Program-made: the position numbers and the translations under genes
Part shown: piece after piece, positions 1-7,821 of the stretch
Numbering within the stretch: the stretch's first letter is position 1
Layout: every line of letters begins with the position of its first letter
Assembly (NCBI GenBank): GCA_903898725.1
Contig: CAIUGQ010000427.1
Span: 1-23,633 of the forward strand
DNA: 23,633 nucleotides
Reading direction: 5' to 3'
From: an uncultured Burkholderiales bacterium
GTDB taxonomy: Bacteria > Pseudomonadota > Gammaproteobacteria > Burkholderiales > Burkholderiaceae_E
Notes under the pieces: model-generated
What the model was told of the DNA's origin: nothing
Seen by the model: the letters and a program-made list of their open reading frames with translations, nothing else
Databases searched by the model: none

Positions 1-1
1 G

Positions 2-1357
2 CCCGCCGCGTGGGCGGCGCAGGGGCCGGTGGCCGGCAGCCTCGCCGACCGTCCGTTCGGGGCGCTCTACGAGAACCCCGAGCTCGATGCGCTGATCGCC
101 GAGGCACTGCGCAACAACCGCGACCTGCGGATCGCCGGCGAGCGGGTCGAGCTCGCGCGCGCGCAGTACGGCCTGGCGCGCGCCTCGCTCGTGCCGACCG
201 TCGCCGCCGACGCGAGCGCGACCGCGCAGCGCGCCCCCTCGCCGTTCGACGCGAACAGCAACCGCCGCAGCGAATCCTTCACGGCGGGGCTCGCCGTCCC
301 CTCGTGGGAGATCGACCTCTGGGGCCGGATCCGCTCGCTGGTCGACTCGGCCGAGCGCAACGTCGAGGCGAGCGCCGCGCTGCGCCGCGCGGTCGCGATC
401 AGCCTCGGCGCGCAGGTCGCGCAGGGCTACCTCGAGCTGCTGACGGTCGATCAGCAGCTCGAGGTGTCGCGCCGCACCGCCGAGACGCGGCGCGACGGCC
501 TGCGGCTGGTGAAGCTGCGCTTCGACGCCGGCGTGGTGTCGATGGTCGACGTCACGCAGGCCGAGACCTCGCTCGCGCAGGCCGAGCAGGCGAGCAGCGA
601 GCTCGAGCGGCAGCGCGCCGTCGGCGAGAACGCGCTGTCGGTGCTGCTGGGCCGCAACCCCGGGCCGATCGTGCGCACGCGCCGCCTGCTCGAGGTGCCG
701 GTGCCGGTCGCGCTGCCCGCGGGGATCCCGTCGGACCTGCTTCGCCGCCGGCCGGACATCATCTCGGCCGAGCGCACGGTGGCCGCGAGCGCGGCCGACG
801 TCGATGCCGCGCGCAAGGCGTTCCTGCCGACGGTGTCGCTGACCGGCTTCCTCGGGATCATCAGCCCGCAGCTCTCGCAGCTCCTCGACGCCGGGCGCGC
901 CGGCTACTCGGTGACGCCCGGCATCACGCTGCCGCTGCTGACCGGCGGCCGGCTCGAAGCGAACCTCGACGCGAACCTGACCCGCCAGCGGATCTCGGTG
1001 CAGGAATACGGCCGCTCGGTGCAGACCGCGCTGCGCGAGGTCGAGGACGCGATCGTCTCGTTCCAGCGGCGACGCGAGCAGCGTGCCGCGCTCGAGCGCA
1101 TCGTGGCCGCGAGCCGCGAGCGGCTGCGCCTGGTGGACCTGCGCTACCTGAACGGCATCTCGAGCTACTTCGAGGTGCTGGACTCGCAGCGCGTGCTGTT
1201 CGATGCGGAGCTGCAGCTCGCGCAGGCCACCTCGGCGACCTACGCCTCGGTGATCCAGCTCTACCGCGCGCTGGGCGGCGGGTGGGAGCCGGGCACGGGC
1301 GGATCGGCGGTGCAGCCGCGCAGCGCCGCCTCGTCGAGCACCACGATCCGCGAGTAG
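2..1357 (+). CDS. TolC/NodT-family outer-membrane efflux protein, 5'-truncated by the window edge
   Basis: This is the outer-membrane channel of an RND-type tripartite efflux pump (NodT/OprM family). The reading frame is already open at base 2, so the start, signal peptide and lipobox lie outside the window. About 451 residues are visible. They show the two OEP repeats of the family: an early block around 'ENPELDALIAEALRNN' and a second around 'LLRRRPDIISAERTVAASAADVDAARKAFLP', followed by 'YLNGISSYFEVLDSQR', all typical of NodT proteins. The family normally ends at about 'LYRALGGGW'. Here some 27 extra low-complexity residues (GTGGSAVQPRSAASSSTTIRE) follow, and these are encoded antisense to the end of the facing regulator gene. 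The periplasmic adaptor and RND pump genes would be expected upstream, outside the window. The family call is firm; the drug or substrate is unknown. Confidence 0.93.
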   Translation, partial: PAAWAAQGPVAGSLADRPFGALYENPELDALIAEALRNNRDLRIAGERVELARAQYGLARASLVPTVAADASATAQRAPSPFDANSNRRSESFTAGLAVPSWEIDLWGRIRSLVDSAERNVEASAALRRAVAISLGAQVAQGYLELLTVDQQLEVSRRTAETRRDGLRLVKLRFDAGVVSMVDVTQAETSLAQAEQASSELERQRAVGENALSVLLGRNPGPIVRTRRLLEVPVPVALPAGIPSDLLRRRPDIISAERTVAASAADVDAARKAFLPTVSLTGFLGIISPQLSQLLDAGRAGYSVTPGITLPLLTGGRLEANLDANLTRQRISVQEYGRSVQTALREVEDAIVSFQRRREQRAALERIVAASRERLRLVDLRYLNGISSYFEVLDSQRVLFDAELQLAQATSATYASVIQLYRALGGGWEPGTGGSAVQPRSAASSSTTIRE

Positions 1358-2037
1358 CCCATCCGCACGATGCCGGCGCGCTCCATCGCCTTGAGCTCGG
1401 CGTTGAGCCGCTGGCGCGGCACGCCGAGCATCTCGGCGATGCGCTCCTGCGGCACGTGCAGCGCGATCGTCGCGCCGTCCTGGCCCGACTCGGTGCCGTG
1501 CGCCGCGCGCAGCGACAGCAGCAGCCGGGCGAGCCGCATCGGCAGCGGCTGCACCGACGAGGCCGCCACCGACCCGTAGAGGCGCCGCGAGCGCCGGGCG
1601 AGCAGGGTCAGCATCCGCGCCTGCAGCGCGGGGTCGGCCTGCAGCGCGTCACGGAAGTCGCCCGCCGCCACCGACAGCAGCCGGGTCGGCACGTGCGTGA
1701 CCGCGTCGTGGATCGCGCCGCGCTCGTCGAGCAGCGGGATCAGCCCGAAGGCCTCGCCGGGCCCGAGGTACGAGCTCACGTGGCGGCGGCCGGACGACGT
1801 GGTGGTGCTCAGCTCGACGATGCCGCTCACGACGACATGCAGCCAGTCGACCCGCTCGCCGCGGCGCATCACCCAGGTGCCGGCCGGATGCGCGTGCAGC
1901 GCGGCGCCGCGCTGCAGCAGCGCGAGCGTCGACCCGGCGAGGCCATCGAGCTCGCGGACCGAGCGCAGCACGTCGAGCCGATCCGGATCCGGCGGCGGAT
2001 CGCGGTCGGTGCCCGTCGGCACGACCTCCCTCGTCAC
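1261..2037 (-). CDS. Crp/Fnr-family transcriptional regulator
   Basis: Predicted DNA-binding regulator of about 258 residues. An N-terminal cyclic-nucleotide-binding-type beta barrel (residues ~29-125, with 'MRRGERVDWLHVVVSGIVEL' and 'YLGPGEAFGLIPLLDERG') is joined to a C-terminal Crp-type winged helix (residues ~196-225, 'QERIAEMLGVPRQRLNAELK'). No Fnr-type cysteine cluster is seen, so it is not an iron-sulfur oxygen sensor; the ligand is unknown. I chose the GTG at 2037 because GAGGGAG lies 6 nt upstream of it. An in-frame ATG at 2160 would add 41 arginine-rich residues unlike the family. The gene converges on the efflux gene and overlaps its coding end by 97 bp. The last ~17 residues (proline-rich) lie beyond the normal family end. 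It is divergent from the sulfatase gene at 2193 and may regulate that gene or itself. Confidence 0.88.
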   Translation of the reverse strand: MTREVVPTGTDRDPPPDPDRLDVLRSVRELDGLAGSTLALLQRGAALHAHPAGTWVMRRGERVDWLHVVVSGIVELSTTTSSGRRHVSSYLGPGEAFGLIPLLDERGAIHDAVTHVPTRLLSVAAGDFRDALQADPALQARMLTLLARRSRRLYGSVAASSVQPLPMRLARLLLSLRAAHGTESGQDGATIALHVPQERIAEMLGVPRQRLNAELKAMERAGIVRMGYSRIVVLDEAALRGCTADPPVPGSHPPPSAR

Positions 2038-2068
2038 CCTCGTCTCCCTCGTTGCGGCGGACCGCTCT

Positions 2069-2115
2069 GTCCGGTTCCGGACTGACCTGCAGCGGGGTGC
2101 GGCGATACGGTATCG
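2069..2115. promoter_or_regulatory. Two short palindromes between the Crp-type gene and the sulfatase gene
   Basis: Bases 2069-2082 are GTCCGG-TT-CCGGAC, a perfect inverted repeat. Bases 2103-2115 are CGATAC-G-GTATCG, a perfect odd palindrome. Both lie in the 155-bp divergent intergenic region, where a Crp-type dimer could bind. Neither matches the classical TGTGA-N6-TCACA or TTGAT-N4-ATCAA sites, so the assignment is only positional. Confidence 0.35.
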
Positions 2116-2157
2116 GCCACGACCACCGGAGCCCCGCGGATGCCACCGTTCGACCAT

Positions 2158-2163
2158 CATAAT
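2158..2163 (+). promoter_or_regulatory. Possible -10 element (CATAAT) of the sulfatase/receptor operon
   Basis: CATAAT matches five of six positions of the sigma70 -10 consensus and lies 29 nt before the chosen sulfatase start. No convincing -35 hexamer is present at 16-18 nt, so the promoter may need an activator. Confidence 0.35.
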
Positions 2164-2192
2164 CCACGCCCCGCCCCGTGCCGGAGCGGGTC

Positions 2193-4514
2193 ATGAGCGC
2201 CGGCGAGCGCGCCGCGCCGCAGTGGCGCAGCGGCGATCCCGGCGACGGATGGCTCGGGTCGATCGGCCCGACGCTCGCCACCTCGACCCCGTGGTGGCGG
2301 CCGCGCACGACCGCGCCCGAGGGCGCACCCAATGTCGTGGTGATCCTGCTCGACGACCTGGGCTTCTCCGACTTCGGCTGCTTCGGCAGCGAGATCCTCA
2401 CGCCGAACATCGACGCGCTCGCCGCCGGCGGCCTGCGCTTCACCGGCTACACCACCGTGCCGATGTGCACGCCGGCGCGCGCCGCGCTGCTGACCGGCAA
2501 GGATCCGCACTCGGTCGGATGCGGCTGGCTGACGCACAACAACCCGGGCTTTCCCGGCTACCAGGCGGGCGAGATCAGCCCCGACGCGCCGACCCTGCCC
2601 GAACTGCTGCGCGACGGCGGGTGGTCGACCTACGGCGTCGGGAAGTGGCACAACACCGCCGACCACAACGTGCACGCGGCCGGCGACCGCGCGGCCTGGC
2701 CGCTGGCCCGGGGCTTCGACCGCTTCTACGGCTTCCTCGGCGCGGAGACCAACTGCTTCTCGCCGGGCCACCTGATCGACGGCAACGGCTTCGTCACGCG
2801 CGACGACTACCCGGCCGACTACTTCTGCAGCGACGACTGGACCGACCGCGCGACCGGCTGGCTGCGCGCGCACCGCTCGGCCGAGTCGGACAAGCCGTTC
2901 TTCCTCTACGTGGCGCACAACGCACCGCACGTGCCGCTGCAGGCGCGTGCGCGCGACCTCGAGCGGTATCGCGGCACCTACGACGAGGGCTGGGACCGGC
3001 TGCGCGAGCGCCGCTTCGCGCGCCAGAAGGCGCTGGGCATCGTGCCGGACGACTGGCGGCTGCCCGGCCTCACGCCGGGGGTCCCCGCCTGGTCGACGAC
3101 CGATCCGGCACGCCGCGCCGTCATGGCCCACTACATGGCGCTGTACGCAGCGATGGTCGACAACATCGACCAGAACATCGGCCGCCTCGTGGCCTGCCTG
3201 CGCGAGATCGGTGCCCTCGAGAACACCCTCGTCGTGCTGACCTCGGACAACGGCGCATCGTCGATCGGCGGGCCCGACGGCGCGGCCAACATCTTCGAGA
3301 AGCGGATCACCCGCGTCGAGGATCCGTCGCTGTCGCAGCGCATGCTCGACGGCGGCTCGCTCGGCGGCATGGACTCGTATCCGGCCTACCCGGTGGGCTG
3401 GGGCAACGCATCGAACACGCCGTTCCGCTTCTTCAAGCGCACCCCGATGAACGGCGGCATCCGCGTGCCGATGGTGGTGAGCTGGCCGGCGCGCATCCGC
3501 GACGGCGGATCGATCCGCCGCGACTGGGTCCACGTGACCGACACGCTCCCGACCGTGCTCGAGGCGGTGGGGCTCGAGCACCCGGCGCAGCGACAGGGCT
3601 ACCGCACGCGCGAGCCCGACGGCCGCAGCTGGGCGCCGCTGCTCGCCGACGCCGCGGCCCGCTCGCCGCGCGTCGCGGACGAGGTGGGGCAGCACTACGA
3701 GCTCGAGGGCAACCGCGGCTTCATCCAGGGCCGCTGGAAGGTGGTCTCGCTGCAGCCCCCGGGCACCACCATCGACCTCGAGAACTGGATGCTGTTCGAC
3801 CTCGAGAGCGACCCGACCGAGATCGAGAACCTCGCCGCGGCGCGGCCCGAGGTGCTCGCGACGATGGTCGCGGCCTTCGAGGCGGCGGCCGCCGCCGGCT
3901 ACGTCTATCCGCTCGACAACCGCGACAACCGCCGCGTGCTCGCGCTGCCGCCCTTCCTCGAGCGCACCGCCTCGCGCCCCCGCACCTTCTTCGCGGGCGG
4001 CGAGACGGCCGCGGTCGGCGCGGTGTCGATGCTGATCGCCGACCGCGACTTCACGATCGACTGCGAGTTCGACTGGGCGCCCGGCAACGAAGGCGTGATC
4101 TGGGCGATCGGCGACAGCTTCATCGGCATCGCGCTGTTCGTGCTGGACGGCCGGCTTCAGCTGAGCTTCCGGCGCGGCGTGGAGATCGAGCGCACGATCG
4201 AGGTCCCGCTCGAGCCCGGCACGCAGCGGACCTCGCTCGTGCACCGCGCCGGCGGCGCCCGCCGCGGCACCGGCACGCTGTGGCTCGGCGCACGCGTGGC
4301 CGCGCCCGAGCTCGACATGACCCCGACGGTGCTGCGGCTGGGCGGCGAGGGGCTCGACGTCGGCTGCGACCGCCGCCGAAAGGTCTCGATGCGGTACGCC
4401 TCGCGCGGTACCTTCGCCTATCCGAACCGGATCGCATCGGTCCGCATCGAACCCGGTGCGCAGGCGCCCGACAGCATGGCCAACCGCCCCGAGCGGCTGG
4501 CCCAGATCGACTGA
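2193..4514 (+). CDS. Type I sulfatase, AtsA-like (773 aa)
   Basis: Predicted sulfate-ester hydrolase of the formylglycine sulfatase family. The signature C92-T-P-A-R-A-A-L-L-T-G is complete, with Cys92 the residue converted to formylglycine. Metal-site residues D54-D55 ('ILLDDLGFSD'), the 'GKWH' motif (K151, H153) and 'LTSDNGAS' are all present. The catalytic domain covers roughly residues 45-560. A C-terminal beta-rich region of about 170 residues follows, as in the long mycobacterial AtsA/AtsD type of arylsulfatase. No signal peptide is seen, so it should be cytoplasmic. The ATG at 2193 is preceded by GGAG at a 6-nt spacing, which favours it over the GTG at 2178. The TTT receptor gene starts 8 nt after its stop, so the two are cotranscribed. 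It is a paralogue of the sulfatase at 5540-7813 on the other strand. The substrate is unknown. Confidence 0.93.
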   Translation: MSAGERAAPQWRSGDPGDGWLGSIGPTLATSTPWWRPRTTAPEGAPNVVVILLDDLGFSDFGCFGSEILTPNIDALAAGGLRFTGYTTVPMCTPARAALLTGKDPHSVGCGWLTHNNPGFPGYQAGEISPDAPTLPELLRDGGWSTYGVGKWHNTADHNVHAAGDRAAWPLARGFDRFYGFLGAETNCFSPGHLIDGNGFVTRDDYPADYFCSDDWTDRATGWLRAHRSAESDKPFFLYVAHNAPHVPLQARARDLERYRGTYDEGWDRLRERRFARQKALGIVPDDWRLPGLTPGVPAWSTTDPARRAVMAHYMALYAAMVDNIDQNIGRLVACLREIGALENTLVVLTSDNGASSIGGPDGAANIFEKRITRVEDPSLSQRMLDGGSLGGMDSYPAYPVGWGNASNTPFRFFKRTPMNGGIRVPMVVSWPARIRDGGSIRRDWVHVTDTLPTVLEAVGLEHPAQRQGYRTREPDGRSWAPLLADAAARSPRVADEVGQHYELEGNRGFIQGRWKVVSLQPPGTTIDLENWMLFDLESDPTEIENLAAARPEVLATMVAAFEAAAAAGYVYPLDNRDNRRVLALPPFLERTASRPRTFFAGGETAAVGAVSMLIADRDFTIDCEFDWAPGNEGVIWAIGDSFIGIALFVLDGRLQLSFRRGVEIERTIEVPLEPGTQRTSLVHRAGGARRGTGTLWLGARVAAPELDMTPTVLRLGGEGLDVGCDRRRKVSMRYASRGTFAYPNRIASVRIEPGAQAPDSMANRPERLAQID

Positions 4515-4522
4515 GGACTCCC

Positions 4523-5512
4523 GTGACCGACACCTCCCGCCGTTCCTTCTCGCTCGCGCTGACCGGCGCCGCCGCGTGCACGACCCTCGGCATGGCCGGC
4601 CTCGCGCGCGCGCAGGCCTGGCCGTCCCGGCCGCTGAAGATCGTCGTGCCCTACCCCGCGGGCGGCGGCCCCGACGCCACCGTGCGCCGGATCGCCGAGA
4701 AGCTCGCCACCACCCTCGGGCAACCGGTGATCACCGAGAACCGGCCGGGCGCGGCCGCCGTGATCGGCGCCAAGGCCGTCGCCAGTTCGCCGCCCGACGG
4801 CTATACGCTCGGCTACCTGTCCTCGTCGCATGCGACGGTGCAGGCGATCGGCGGACGGATCGACCTCGAGCGCGAGTTCACGCCGATCGCGATGATCGGC
4901 ACCTCGCCCTTCGTCGCGGTGGTGAACCCCGCCTCGCCCTACACGACGCTCGCGGCGTTCATCGAGGCGGCCCGCGCGCGGCCCGGACGGCTCACCTACG
5001 GCACCGCCGGGCTCGGCTCGCCTGCACACATCGCGGTCGAGCGGCTGCGCGAACGCGTGCCGGGCCTGGACATGGTCCACGTGCCGTTCAAGGGCGCGAT
5101 CGAGTCCGCCAACGCGATCGCGGGCGGCCAGATCGACTTCTCGATCTCGCTGCTGGCGGCCTGTCTGCCGCACTTCGCTGCCGGACGCCTGAGGCCGCTG
5201 GCGCTGACGACGACCGAGCGCATGCCCCTGCTGCCCGCCGTGCCCACGATCGCCGAGGCCGGCATCGCGGGCTATCGCTTCGACGCGTGGGGCGGCTTCG
5301 TCGCGCCCGCGGGCACGCCGCCGGACATCGTCGCACGGCTGTACGCCGCGATCGTCAAGGCGACGGCCGAGCCCGACTACCTCGCCTTCGTGGAGAGCAC
5401 CGGCGGGCAGCGGCGCGTGAGCGCGAGCCCGCAGGCCTTCGCGCTCGAGATCCGCGAGACGCTGGCGGCGGAGAAGGAGACGGTCCAGCGCCTCGGGCTC
5501 AAGGAGAGCTGA
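4523..5512 (+). CDS. Tripartite tricarboxylate transporter (TTT) substrate-binding protein, Bug/TctC family
   Basis: Predicted periplasmic receptor of 329 residues that delivers a small, usually anionic, solute to a TctA/TctB-type permease. The N-terminus has a twin-arginine-like signal (S-R6-R7-S-F-S, then a hydrophobic stretch) with a cleavage site near 'ARA-QA' at residues 28-32. The mature part opens with 'WPSRPLKIVVPYPAGGGPDATVR', the hallmark of Bug receptors, and carries 'ENRPGAAAVIGAKAVASSPPDGYTL' and 'YGTAGLGSPAHI'. The GTG start is supported by GAGGA overlapping the upstream sulfatase stop, at 5-nt spacing. No tctA or tctB gene lies in the window, so the permease must be elsewhere or shared. 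Its place behind a sulfatase suggests that the ligand is a sulfate ester or its product, which is inference. Confidence 0.93.
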   Translation: MTDTSRRSFSLALTGAAACTTLGMAGLARAQAWPSRPLKIVVPYPAGGGPDATVRRIAEKLATTLGQPVITENRPGAAAVIGAKAVASSPPDGYTLGYLSSSHATVQAIGGRIDLEREFTPIAMIGTSPFVAVVNPASPYTTLAAFIEAARARPGRLTYGTAGLGSPAHIAVERLRERVPGLDMVHVPFKGAIESANAIAGGQIDFSISLLAACLPHFAAGRLRPLALTTTERMPLLPAVPTIAEAGIAGYRFDAWGGFVAPAGTPPDIVARLYAAIVKATAEPDYLAFVESTGGQRRVSASPQAFALEIRETLAAEKETVQRLGLKES

Positions 5513-5539
5513 GCCGAGGCGGGCGCGGACTCGGGCGCG

Positions 5540-7813
5540 TCAGTCGTCCGACAGCGCCGCCTGATACACCTTCAGGAAGTCGATCTCCTGGTCGTCGTCG
5601 ACCTCCACGCTCACCGCGTGGAGCGTGCCGGTGAAGGTATTCGGGCAGGCGTAGCGCTCGCTGACCGGGCTGCCGTCGTCACGGCCGCAGTGCACGCCGG
5701 TCGCGTTGGGCAGCAGCGGCCAGGTGCCGGTCATCGCGATCGAGGCGACCGGCTCGCCGTCGATCAGCAGCGTGCCGGTGCCCTGCAGCGCGCCGGTCTT
5801 GCGGAAGTCGAACCCGACCCGATGCCGACCGGGTGCGAGCGGGCCGGGCGACTCGACGACCAGCCGCCGCGCATCGCCGCAGTTGTACTCGTGGACCAGC
5901 CGGCCATCGTCCATGAACAGCACGTAGCCGCCGAAGCGTCCGCCGGCCGCCAGCAGCACGCCGTTGGCGCCGCCCTCGGGCACCTGCAGGTCCGCCTCGA
6001 TGCGGTACGAGCGGTTGGAGACGTTCGGTGCCGACAGCCGGTCCACGCGGGCCATGCCTGCGCGGTAGACGTAGCGCCGGCGGCTGGTGGCGCGCAGGCT
6101 CGCCGCAGTGCGCTCGCGGTCGCGGTCATCCAGCGGCAGCACGTCGTGGCGGCCCGCCTCGGCCCACCACAGGTCGACCAGTGCCCGCAGCCGCTCCGGG
6201 TGGACGGCGGCCAGGTCGCGGCTCTCCGAGAAGTCGGTCTCGACGTGGTAGAGCTCCCAGCGGTCCTCGGCGAAGTCGGTGCCCCGCGCATGGCGCGCCA
6301 CCGCCTTCCAGCCGCCGCTCCAGATCCCGCGGTCGCCGAGCATCTCGTAGTACTGGACCGTCTTCGCGGTGGGCGCGGCCGCGTCGTCGAACGCATAGGC
6401 CATGCTGGTGCCGTGGATCGGCAGCTGCGGCACACCCTGGTGGACCGTGGGCGCCTCGATGCCGAGCAGCTCGAGCACGGTGGGCACGACGTCCACGCAG
6501 TGGTGGTACTGCGTGCGCAGCGCGCCGGCGTCGCGGATGCGTGCCGGCCAGTGCACGATCAGCGGGTCGCGGATGCCGCCGCCATGCGTGTCCATCTTGA
6601 ACCACTTCAGCGGCGTGTTGCCGGCGTAGCCCCAGCCCTTCGGATAGTGGTTGTAGGTGTGCTCGCTGCCCAGCACATCGAGGTGCTGCAGCAGCTCGTC
6701 GATCGTCTCGTCGACGAACGCATAGTGCTTGCGGATGTTGACGTTGCCGAGGTCGCCGCCCTCGTCGCTCGCGCCGTTGTCCGACATCACGAGGAACAGC
6801 GTGTTCTCGAGCAGCCCCGCGCCGTCGAGGTAATCGACCAGCCGCCCGACCTGCGTGTCGGTGTGCTCGAGGAAACCGGCGAAGACTTCCTGCATGCGGG
6901 CCGCCACGCGCTGCTCGTCGGGACTCAGGTCGTCCCAGGCGCGGACCTCGTCGTTGCGCGGCGTGAGCACCGTGTCGGGCGGGATCACGCCCAGCTCGAG
7001 CTGACGCTCGAACCAGCGCCGGCGGGTCTCGTCCCAGCCGTGGTCGTAGCGGCCGCGATAGCGCTCGATGTACTCGGGCGGCGCGTGGTGCGGCGAGTGG
7101 ACCGCGCCGAGCGCGACGTAGCTGAAGAAGGGCTTGCCGGGCGACGCGCACTGCTGGTCGCGGATGAACCCGATCGCCTGGTCGATCAGGTCCTCGGACA
7201 GGTGGTAACCCTCGCGGACCGGCCGCGAGATCGGATGGTTGTCGCAGAAGAGCTCGGGGTTCCAGTGGTCGGTGAGCGAGCTCAGGAAGCCGTAGTAGCG
7301 GTCGAAGCCGCGGGCGAGCGGCCAGTAGTCGAAGGGACCGGCGGCGGTGGCGTCGGTCATGCGCATCAGGTGCCACTTGCCGAGCGCGTGCGTGTTGTAG
7401 CCCTGCGGGCGCAGCATCTCGGCGAGGGTCGCCGCGCGCCGGGTCACCTGCCCCTGGTAGCCGGGATAGCCGGTGCACCACTCGACGATCGTGCCCATGC
7501 CGGCGGCATGGTGCTGCCGGCCGGTGAGCAGCGCCGCGCGCGTGGGCGAGCACATCGCGGTGGTGTGGAAGTTGGTGAAGCGCAGCCCGCCGGCGGCGAG
7601 CGCGTCGATCCGCGGCGTGCGGATGTCGGAGCCGTAGCAGCCCAGGTGCGCGTAGCCGACGTCGTCGAGCACCAGCAGCACGATGTTCGGTGCGCCTGCG
7701 GGCGCCTGCACCCGCGGCGGCCACCAGGGCTTCGAATCGCGGTAGGTCGTGCCGATCGAGCCCTGGAAGTCCTCGGCGGGCAGGCCGTCGTGTGGGGTGC
7801 CGGGTCGGTTCAT
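5540..7813 (-). CDS. Type I sulfatase, AtsA-like (757 aa), last gene of the minus-strand operon
   Basis: Predicted sulfate-ester hydrolase. The signature is the canonical C88-S-P-T-R-A-A-L-L-T-G, with D50-D51 ('LVLDDVGYAHLGCYG'), 'LGKWHLM' and 'VMSDNGASDEGG'. The stretch 'REGYHLSEDLIDQAIGFI' is characteristic of long AtsA/AtsD-type arylsulfatases. A C-terminal beta-rich domain of ~170 residues (from about 'RRRYVYRAGMARVDRLSAPNVSNR') resembles that of the sulfatase at 2193. No signal peptide is seen, so it should be cytoplasmic. The ATG at 7813 lies 8 nt after the stop of the BetC-like gene. No strong Shine-Dalgarno precedes it, so translation probably depends on coupling. It converges with the TTT receptor gene across only 27 nt. 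The signature residues and flanking loops differ from the first paralogue, so the two need not share a substrate. Confidence 0.93.
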   Translation of the reverse strand: MNRPGTPHDGLPAEDFQGSIGTTYRDSKPWWPPRVQAPAGAPNIVLLVLDDVGYAHLGCYGSDIRTPRIDALAAGGLRFTNFHTTAMCSPTRAALLTGRQHHAAGMGTIVEWCTGYPGYQGQVTRRAATLAEMLRPQGYNTHALGKWHLMRMTDATAAGPFDYWPLARGFDRYYGFLSSLTDHWNPELFCDNHPISRPVREGYHLSEDLIDQAIGFIRDQQCASPGKPFFSYVALGAVHSPHHAPPEYIERYRGRYDHGWDETRRRWFERQLELGVIPPDTVLTPRNDEVRAWDDLSPDEQRVAARMQEVFAGFLEHTDTQVGRLVDYLDGAGLLENTLFLVMSDNGASDEGGDLGNVNIRKHYAFVDETIDELLQHLDVLGSEHTYNHYPKGWGYAGNTPLKWFKMDTHGGGIRDPLIVHWPARIRDAGALRTQYHHCVDVVPTVLELLGIEAPTVHQGVPQLPIHGTSMAYAFDDAAAPTAKTVQYYEMLGDRGIWSGGWKAVARHARGTDFAEDRWELYHVETDFSESRDLAAVHPERLRALVDLWWAEAGRHDVLPLDDRDRERTAASLRATSRRRYVYRAGMARVDRLSAPNVSNRSYRIEADLQVPEGGANGVLLAAGGRFGGYVLFMDDGRLVHEYNCGDARRLVVESPGPLAPGRHRVGFDFRKTGALQGTGTLLIDGEPVASIAMTGTWPLLPNATGVHCGRDDGSPVSERYACPNTFTGTLHAVSVEVDDDQEIDFLKVYQAALSDD

Positions 7814-7821
7814 GGTCGCGC

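Noticed and set aside
10..2085. A 691-codon open frame on the + strand, out of frame with the efflux gene
   Set aside because: The translation is arginine/alanine-rich and low in complexity, with no domain. It is a shadow of the efflux and Crp-type genes in GC-rich DNA.
2038..2160. A longer Crp-type protein starting at the ATG at 2160
   Set aside because: The extra 41 residues are arginine-rich and unlike the family, while the GTG at 2037 has a strong Shine-Dalgarno.
1697..4522. The long + strand frame upstream of the TTT receptor, which could suggest a giant fusion protein
   Set aside because: Only the part from 4523 has recognisable sequence, a signal peptide and a ribosome site. The rest is an out-of-frame reading of the Crp-type and sulfatase genes.
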